A stretch of DNA of 64,000 nt from Molothrus aeneus (lineage: Eukaryota; Chordata; Aves; Passeriformes; Icteridae), in assembly GCF_037042795.1 (NCBI RefSeq), contig NC_089659.1, positions 20,016,001 through 20,080,000 of the forward strand, given 5' to 3'. Below, piece after piece: positions 58,568 to 64,000 of this stretch. The notes below the pieces were generated by a model, which was not told where the DNA came from, ran no database searches, and worked only from the letters and a program-made list of their open reading frames with translations. The stretch's first letter is position 1. Each line of letters starts with the position of its first letter. The position numbers were made by a program, and so were the translations under genes.

Positions 58568-58670
58568 GCAGCAGTAGAAACTTTCAGGCTCCCTGGGAGT
58601 AAAAGCAAAAAAAATAATTTAAAAAAGCAAACCATTTACTCCCTGGGAGCCTGAAATTTCCTACTGCTGC
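58568..58670. repeat. Inverted repeat with ~36-nt arms
   Basis: GCAGCAGTAGAAACTTTCAG plus GCTCCCTGGGAGTAAA on the left is matched by TTTACTCCCTGGGAGC plus CTGAAATTTCCTACTGCTGC on the right, separated by ~32 nt of A-rich loop. There is one mismatch region in the arm. It could be a short palindromic transposon or a stable RNA hairpin if transcribed. Confidence 0.88.
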
Positions 58671-58834
58671 ACCGGACATATAGTTTTTCTCCTTTTTACT
58701 ATATACAGTATATAGGGATCCCACCTGTTAGCCATCAGTACTAATCAGTAGTCCCCGCCCCCGTGCACGCCCACCCTCCCCAGACCCACCCCCTGCAAGC
58801 CAGCACCCCACCCCATGCCACCCACCCATAGACA

Positions 58835-59040
58835 GTGCACTCACAGCGCCCCCTGCCGTTTACTCCCGAGTACTGCATGCACAGCGCCCCCTGCTGTTTG
58901 CCGGCCGGTACTGCACTCACAGCGCCACCTGGTGTTTTCTCCCGAGTACTGCACTCACAGCGCCACCTGCCGTCCGCTCATCGGTACTACATGCACAGCG
59001 CCCCCCGCTGTCTGACCCGCGGTACTGCACCCGCGGCGCG
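58835..59040 (+). promoter_or_regulatory. Five tandem CTCF-like sites
   Basis: A ~38-bp unit (GTACTGCAC/TGCAC then CACAGCGCCCCCTGC) repeats five times, with cores at 58,844, 58,882, 58,920, 58,958 and 58,996. Cores such as GCGCCCCCTGCTGT and GCGCCACCTGGTGT match the reverse complement of the vertebrate CTCF consensus at 13 of 14 positions. All sites share one orientation. A degenerate sixth copy follows near 59,027. Confidence 0.7.
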
Positions 59041-59262
59041 CCCCCAATGACGTCACCAGCGCGACCCGCCCAAAAAAGGACCCCAGTGCACAGGCGTCCA
59101 CGGCAGGCGCCCGACCGAAACAGCGCCACCCACCCCACACCCCCCAGACCCCCACGCGCGCCGCTGCCGGCCCCCCGCGAACCGGAACGCCATTCCGGCC
59201 ACGCACGACCCCCAAAAACCCCGCAAAACCCCCCCAAAACCGCGAAAAAAATCCCGGTCCCA
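59030..59262. promoter_or_regulatory. CpG island between CTCF-like and YY1-like arrays
   Basis: A C-rich, CpG-dense stretch with a full CRE (TGACGTCA at 59,048) and poly-C/A runs (CCCCCCAAAACC). It has no convincing coding frame. It connects the CTCF-like repeat to the YY1/E-box array and has the base composition expected of a CpG-island promoter. Confidence 0.55.
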
Positions 59263-60015
59263 GCGGCCGCCATTTTGTCCCGAATGACGTCACCCCCCAC
59301 CGCCGCCATTTTGTCCCCCGCACCACGTGACCCCCTCGCGGCCGCCATATTGCTGCCGTAAATGACGTCACCCCCGCGGCCGCCATTTTGCCGTAAATGA
59401 CATCACAGAGCACTCGCCGCCATCTTGTCTCTCGGGTCACATGACCCCTCGCGGCCGCCATCTTGTCCCCCGTACCACGTGACCCCCTGGGCGCCGCCAT
59501 CTTGTACGGCATCACGTGACGACCAGGAGGCCGCCATCTTGGATGACATCACAGGATCAGCCATCTTGATTTCTCCAATCACGTGACCGCCGCCATATTG
59601 GTCGCGGGTCACATGACTCCACGGGCGACGCCATCTTGGTTCTCTAATCACGTGACCTACTGGGCGCCGCCATCTTGGATGACATCACAAAGTCCGCCAT
59701 CTTGGTTCCCGGTCACGTGACCGCCGCCATCTTGGTCCCGGGTCACATGACTCCATGGGCGCCGCCATCTTGTCTCTCAGATCACGTGACCCCTGGGCGC
59801 CGCCATCTTGGATGACATCACAGGGGTCGCCATCTTGGATCCGGGTCACATGACTGCATGGGCGCCGCCATCTTGGATGACATCACAAGGGCAGCCATCT
59901 TGGATCCCGGGTCACATGACTGTATGGGCGCGGCCATCTTGGTTCTGTACCATGTGACCATATGGGCGCCGCCATCTTGATGACTCATCACGACGTCACG
60001 GCGGCCGCCATTTTC
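59263..60015. promoter_or_regulatory. Array of YY1-like, E-box and CRE-like elements abutting the telomere
   Basis: I count 22 copies of (C)CGCCAT(C/T/A)TTG in one orientation at ~30-40-bp spacing (from 59,266 to 60,004), matching the YY1 motif. Between them alternate CACGTGAC or CACATGAC (about twelve) and TGACGTCA or TGACATCA (about eight), plus one TGACTCA. The elements recur in the order YY1-CRE-YY1-E-box. The last YY1-like element ends directly at the first TAGGG. Known roles: YY1 activates or initiates transcription, E-box/CRE proteins (USF/MITF, ATF/CREB) bind CpG-island promoters. A TERRA promoter role is inference. Confidence 0.75.
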
Positions 60016-60045
60016 TAGGGTTAGGGTTTAGGGGTTAGGGTTTAG

Positions 60046-60077
<32 letters not shown>

Positions 60078-63000
60078 GGTTAGGGTTAGGGTTAGGGTTA
60101 GGGTTAGGGTTAGGGTTAGGGTTAGGGTTAGGGTTAGGGTTAGGGTTAGGGTTAGGGTTAGGGTTAGGGTTAGGGTTAGGGTTAGGGTTAGGGTTAGGGT
60201 TAGGGTTAGGGTTAGGGTTAGGGTTAGGGTTAGGGTTAGGGTTAGGGTTAGGGTTAGGGTTAGGGTTAGGGTTAGGGTTAGGGTTAGGGTTAGGGTTAGG
60301 GTTAGGGTTAGGGTTAGGGTTAGGGTTAGGGTTAGGGTTAGGGTTAGGGTTAGGGTTAGGGTTAGGGTTAGGGTTAGGGTTAGGGTTAGGGTTAGGGTTA
60401 GGGTTAGGGTTAGGGTTAGGGTTAGGGTTAGGGTTAGGGTTAGGGTTAGGGTTAGGGTTAGGGTTAGGGTTAGGGTTAGGGTTAGGGTTAGGGTTAGGGT
60501 TAGGGTTAGGGTTAGGGTTAGGGTTAGGGTTAGGGTTAGGGTTAGGGTTAGGGTTAGGGTTAGGGTTAGGGTTAGGGTTAGGGTTAGGGTTAGGGTTAGG
60601 GTTAGGGTTAGGGTTAGGGTTAGGGTTAGGGTTAGGGTTAGGGTTAGGGTTAGGGTTAGGGTTAGGGTTAGGGTTAGGGTTAGGGTTAGGGTTAGGGTTA
60701 GGGTTAGGGTTAGGGTTAGGGTTAGGGTTAGGGTTAGGGTTAGGGTTAGGGTTAGGGTTAGGGTTAGGGTTAGGGTTAGGGTTAGGGTTAGGGTTAGGGT
60801 TAGGGTTAGGGTTAGGGTTAGGGTTAGGGTTAGGGTTAGGGTTAGGGTTAGGGTTAGGGTTAGGGTTAGGGTTAGGGTTAGGGTTAGGGTTAGGGTTAGG
60901 GTTAGGGTTAGGGTTAGGGTTAGGGTTAGGGTTAGGGTTAGGGTTAGGGTTAGGGTTAGGGTTAGGGTTAGGGTTAGGGTTAGGGTTAGGGTTAGGGTTA
61001 GGGTTAGGGTTAGGGTTAGGGTTAGGGTTAGGGTTAGGGTTAGGGTTAGGGTTAGGGTTAGGGTTAGGGTTAGGGTTAGGGTTAGGGTTAGGGTTAGGGT
61101 TAGGGTTAGGGTTAGGGTTAGGGTTAGGGTTAGGGTTAGGGTTAGGGTTAGGGTTAGGGTTAGGGTTAGGGTTAGGGTTAGGGTTAGGGTTAGGGTTAGG
61201 GTTAGGGTTAGGGTTAGGGTTAGGGTTAGGGTTAGGGTTAGGGTTAGGGTTAGGGTTAGGGTTAGGGTTAGGGTTAGGGTTAGGGTTAGGGTTAGGGTTA
61301 GGGTTAGGGTTAGGGTTAGGGTTAGGGTTAGGGTTAGGGTTAGGGTTAGGGTTAGGGTTAGGGTTAGGGTTAGGGTTAGGGTTAGGGTTAGGGTTAGGGT
61401 TAGGGTTAGGGTTAGGGTTAGGGTTAGGGTTAGGGTTAGGGTTAGGGTTAGGGTTAGGGTTAGGGTTAGGGTTAGGGTTAGGGTTAGGGTTAGGGTTAGG
61501 GTTAGGGTTAGGGTTAGGGTTAGGGTTAGGGTTAGGGTTAGGGTTAGGGTTAGGGTTAGGGTTAGGGTTAGGGTTAGGGTTAGGGTTAGGGTTAGGGTTA
61601 GGGTTAGGGTTAGGGTTAGGGTTAGGGTTAGGGTTAGGGTTAGGGTTAGGGTTAGGGTTAGGGTTAGGGTTAGGGTTAGGGTTAGGGTTAGGGTTAGGGT
61701 TAGGGTTAGGGTTAGGGTTAGGGTTAGGGTTAGGGTTAGGGTTAGGGTTAGGGTTAGGGTTAGGGTTAGGGTTAGGGTTAGGGTTAGGGTTAGGGTTAGG
61801 GTTAGGGTTAGGGTTAGGGTTAGGGTTAGGGTTAGGGTTAGGGTTAGGGTTAGGGTTAGGGTTAGGGTTAGGGTTAGGGTTAGGGTTAGGGTTAGGGTTA
61901 GGGTTAGGGTTAGGGTTAGGGTTAGGGTTAGGGTTAGGGTTAGGGTTAGGGTTAGGGTTAGGGTTAGGGTTAGGGTTAGGGTTAGGGTTAGGGTTAGGGT
62001 TAGGGTTAGGGTTAGGGTTAGGGTTAGGGTTAGGGTTAGGGTTAGGGTTAGGGTTAGGGTTAGGGTTAGGGTTAGGGTTAGGGTTAGGGTTAGGGTTAGG
62101 GTTAGGGTTAGGGTTAGGGTTAGGGTTAGGGTTAGGGTTAGGGTTAGGGTTAGGGTTAGGGTTAGGGTTAGGGTTAGGGTTAGGGTTAGGGTTAGGGTTA
62201 GGGTTAGGGTTAGGGTTAGGGTTAGGGTTAGGGTTAGGGTTAGGGTTAGGGTTAGGGTTAGGGTTAGGGTTAGGGTTAGGGTTAGGGTTAGGGTTAGGGT
62301 TAGGGTTAGGGTTAGGGTTAGGGTTAGGGTTAGGGTTAGGGTTAGGGTTAGGGTTAGGGTTAGGGTTAGGGTTAGGGTTAGGGTTAGGGTTAGGGTTAGG
62401 GTTAGGGTTAGGGTTAGGGTTAGGGTTAGGGTTAGGGTTAGGGTTAGGGTTAGGGTTAGGGTTAGGGTTAGGGTTAGGGTTAGGGTTAGGGTTAGGGTTA
62501 GGGTTAGGGTTAGGGTTAGGGTTAGGGTTAGGGTTAGGGTTAGGGTTAGGGTTAGGGTTAGGGTTAGGGTTAGGGTTAGGGTTAGGGTTAGGGTTAGGGT
62601 TAGGGTTAGGGTTAGGGTTAGGGTTAGGGTTAGGGTTAGGGTTAGGGTTAGGGTTAGGGTTAGGGTTAGGGTTAGGGTTAGGGTTAGGGTTAGGGTTAGG
62701 GTTAGGGTTAGGGTTAGGGTTAGGGTTAGGGTTAGGGTTAGGGTTAGGGTTAGGGTTAGGGTTAGGGTTAGGGTTAGGGTTAGGGTTAGGGTTAGGGTTA
62801 GGGTTAGGGTTAGGGTTAGGGTTAGGGTTAGGGTTAGGGTTAGGGTTAGGGTTAGGGTTAGGGTTAGGGTTAGGGTTAGGGTTAGGGTTAGGGTTAGGGT
62901 TAGGGTTAGGGTTAGGGTTAGGGTTAGGGTTAGGGTTAGGGTTAGGGTTAGGGTTAGGGTTAGGGTTAGGGTTAGGGTTAGGGTTAGGGTTAGGGTTAGG

Positions 63001-64000
63001 GTTAGGGTTAGGGTTAGGGTTAGGGTTAGGGTTAGGGTTAGGGTTAGGGTTAGGGTTAGGGTTAGGGTTAGGGTTAGGGTTAGGGTTAGGGTTAGGGTTA
63101 GGGTTAGGGTTAGGGTTAGGGTTAGGGTTAGGGTTAGGGTTAGGGTTAGGGTTAGGGTTAGGGTTAGGGTTAGGGTTAGGGTTAGGGTTAGGGTTAGGGT
63201 TAGGGTTAGGGTTAGGGTTAGGGTTAGGGTTAGGGTTAGGGTTAGGGTTAGGGTTAGGGTTAGGGTTAGGGTTAGGGTTAGGGTTAGGGTTAGGGTTAGG
63301 GTTAGGGTTAGGGTTAGGGTTAGGGTTAGGGTTAGGGTTAGGGTTAGGGTTAGGGTTAGGGTTAGGGTTAGGGTTAGGGTTAGGGTTAGGGTTAGGGTTA
63401 GGGTTAGGGTTAGGGTTAGGGTTAGGGTTAGGGTTAGGGTTAGGGTTAGGGTTAGGGTTAGGGTTAGGGTTAGGGTTAGGGTTAGGGTTAGGGTTAGGGT
63501 TAGGGTTAGGGTTAGGGTTAGGGTTAGGGTTAGGGTTAGGGTTAGGGTTAGGGTTAGGGTTAGGGTTAGGGTTAGGGTTAGGGTTAGGGTTAGGGTTAGG
63601 GTTAGGGTTAGGGTTAGGGTTAGGGTTAGGGTTAGGGTTAGGGGTAGGGTTAGGGTTAGGGTTAGGGTTAGGGTTAGGGTTAGGGTTAGGGTTAGGGTTA
63701 GGGTTAGGGTTAGGGTTAGGGTTAGGGTTAGGGTTAGGGTTAGGGTTAGGGTTAGGGTTAGGGTTAGGGTTAGGGTTAGGGTTAGGGTTAGGGTTAGGGT
63801 TAGGGTTAGGGTTAGGGTTAGGGTTAGGGTTAGGGTTAGGGTTAGGGTTAGGGTTAGGGTTAGGGTTAGGGTTAGGGTTAGGGTTAGGGTTAGGGTTAGG
63901 GTTAGGGTTAGGGTTAGGGTTAGGGTTAGGGTTAGGGTTAGGGTTAGGGTTAGGGTTAGGGTTAGGGTTAGGGTTAGGGTTAGGGTTAGGGTTAGGGTTA
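60016..64000 (+). repeat. Telomere (TTAGGG)n, chromosome end
   Basis: About 3,985 bp of TTAGGG on the plus strand running to the window edge, which is the orientation of a real right-hand telomere. The first ~45 bp contain variant units (TTTAGGGG and TTTAGGG between 60,027 and 60,060). Beyond that I saw one variant only (GGGGTAGGG at ~63,641). Confidence 0.99.

Noticed and set aside
57941..58577. Plus frames of 118-205 codons rich in Ser/Leu/Phe and a minus frame rich in Arg/Glu
   Set aside because: They coincide with a CT-rich tract that excludes stop codons on the plus strand. Composition, not coding.
58917..59651. Minus-strand frames up to 186 codons with repeated KMAA/GGG motifs
   Set aside because: They come from the repeated AAGATGGCGGC elements, which contain ATG. 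The sequence is better explained as a binding-site array.

Overview
The window is the end of a bird chromosome, most likely a songbird's. The right-hand 4 kb is an almost uninterrupted (TTAGGG)n tract with the G-rich strand running 5'->3' to the window edge, so the right side is a true telomere and the rest is subtelomere. Bird origin rests on a CR1-type 3' signature near 42.3 kb and on an LTR near 25.9-26.3 kb that I recognise as a songbird endogenous-retrovirus type. That attribution comes from memory, not a search. No prokaryotic genes, tRNA, rRNA or CRISPR arrays were seen.

Layout. 1-23 kb: a plus-strand macrosatellite of ~1.66-1.70 kb monomers. Four monomer types form a 6,746-bp higher-order unit, present almost three times, followed by nearly identical single-type monomers. 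Each monomer carries a conserved set of splice-like junctions, so it is a duplicated multi-exon gene or exon cassette. 23-25.8 kb: the 3' tail of that gene, then its downstream block (a 40-bp minisatellite and a 346-bp unit). 25.86-26.33 kb: LTR. 27.3-31.9 kb: an imperfect ~4.5-kb palindrome with very A/T-rich arms and a GC-rich 28-bp minisatellite at its axis. 32.9-39.9 kb: decayed minus-strand gammaretrovirus-like remains (gag, protease, RT, env, an RNase H piece), interrupted by CpG-rich blocks. 40.0-41.4 kb: a plus-strand class II retroviral capsid-like frame fused to an env-like frame. 43-45.1 kb: repeat modules rich in degenerate TTTTAGGG.

47.0-57.8 kb: a second copy of the macrosatellite locus. 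It appears to include the gene's own promoter and first exons, about four monomers, an intact tail and polyadenylation signals. The block is duplicated relative to 1-25.8 kb, with independent expansion of each tandem component. Between the copies, the left tail has a lost splice acceptor and in-frame stops that the right tail lacks.

58.1-60.0 kb: the telomere-adjacent regulatory zone. In order it holds a polypyrimidine tract, a ~36-nt-arm hairpin, five tandem CTCF-like sites, a CpG island, and a ~750-bp array of 22 YY1-like elements interleaved with E-boxes (CACGTG and decayed CACATG) and CRE-like TGACGTCA/TGACATCA. The array abuts the TTAGGG repeats. By analogy with human subtelomeres, where CTCF sites and CpG-island repeats promote TERRA, this is a strong candidate TERRA promoter/insulator and the most interesting feature here.

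Limits: exon calls come from splice-site consensus, reading phase and comparison between copies inside the window. No homology search or transcript data was available, and I do not recognise the macrosatellite gene family.
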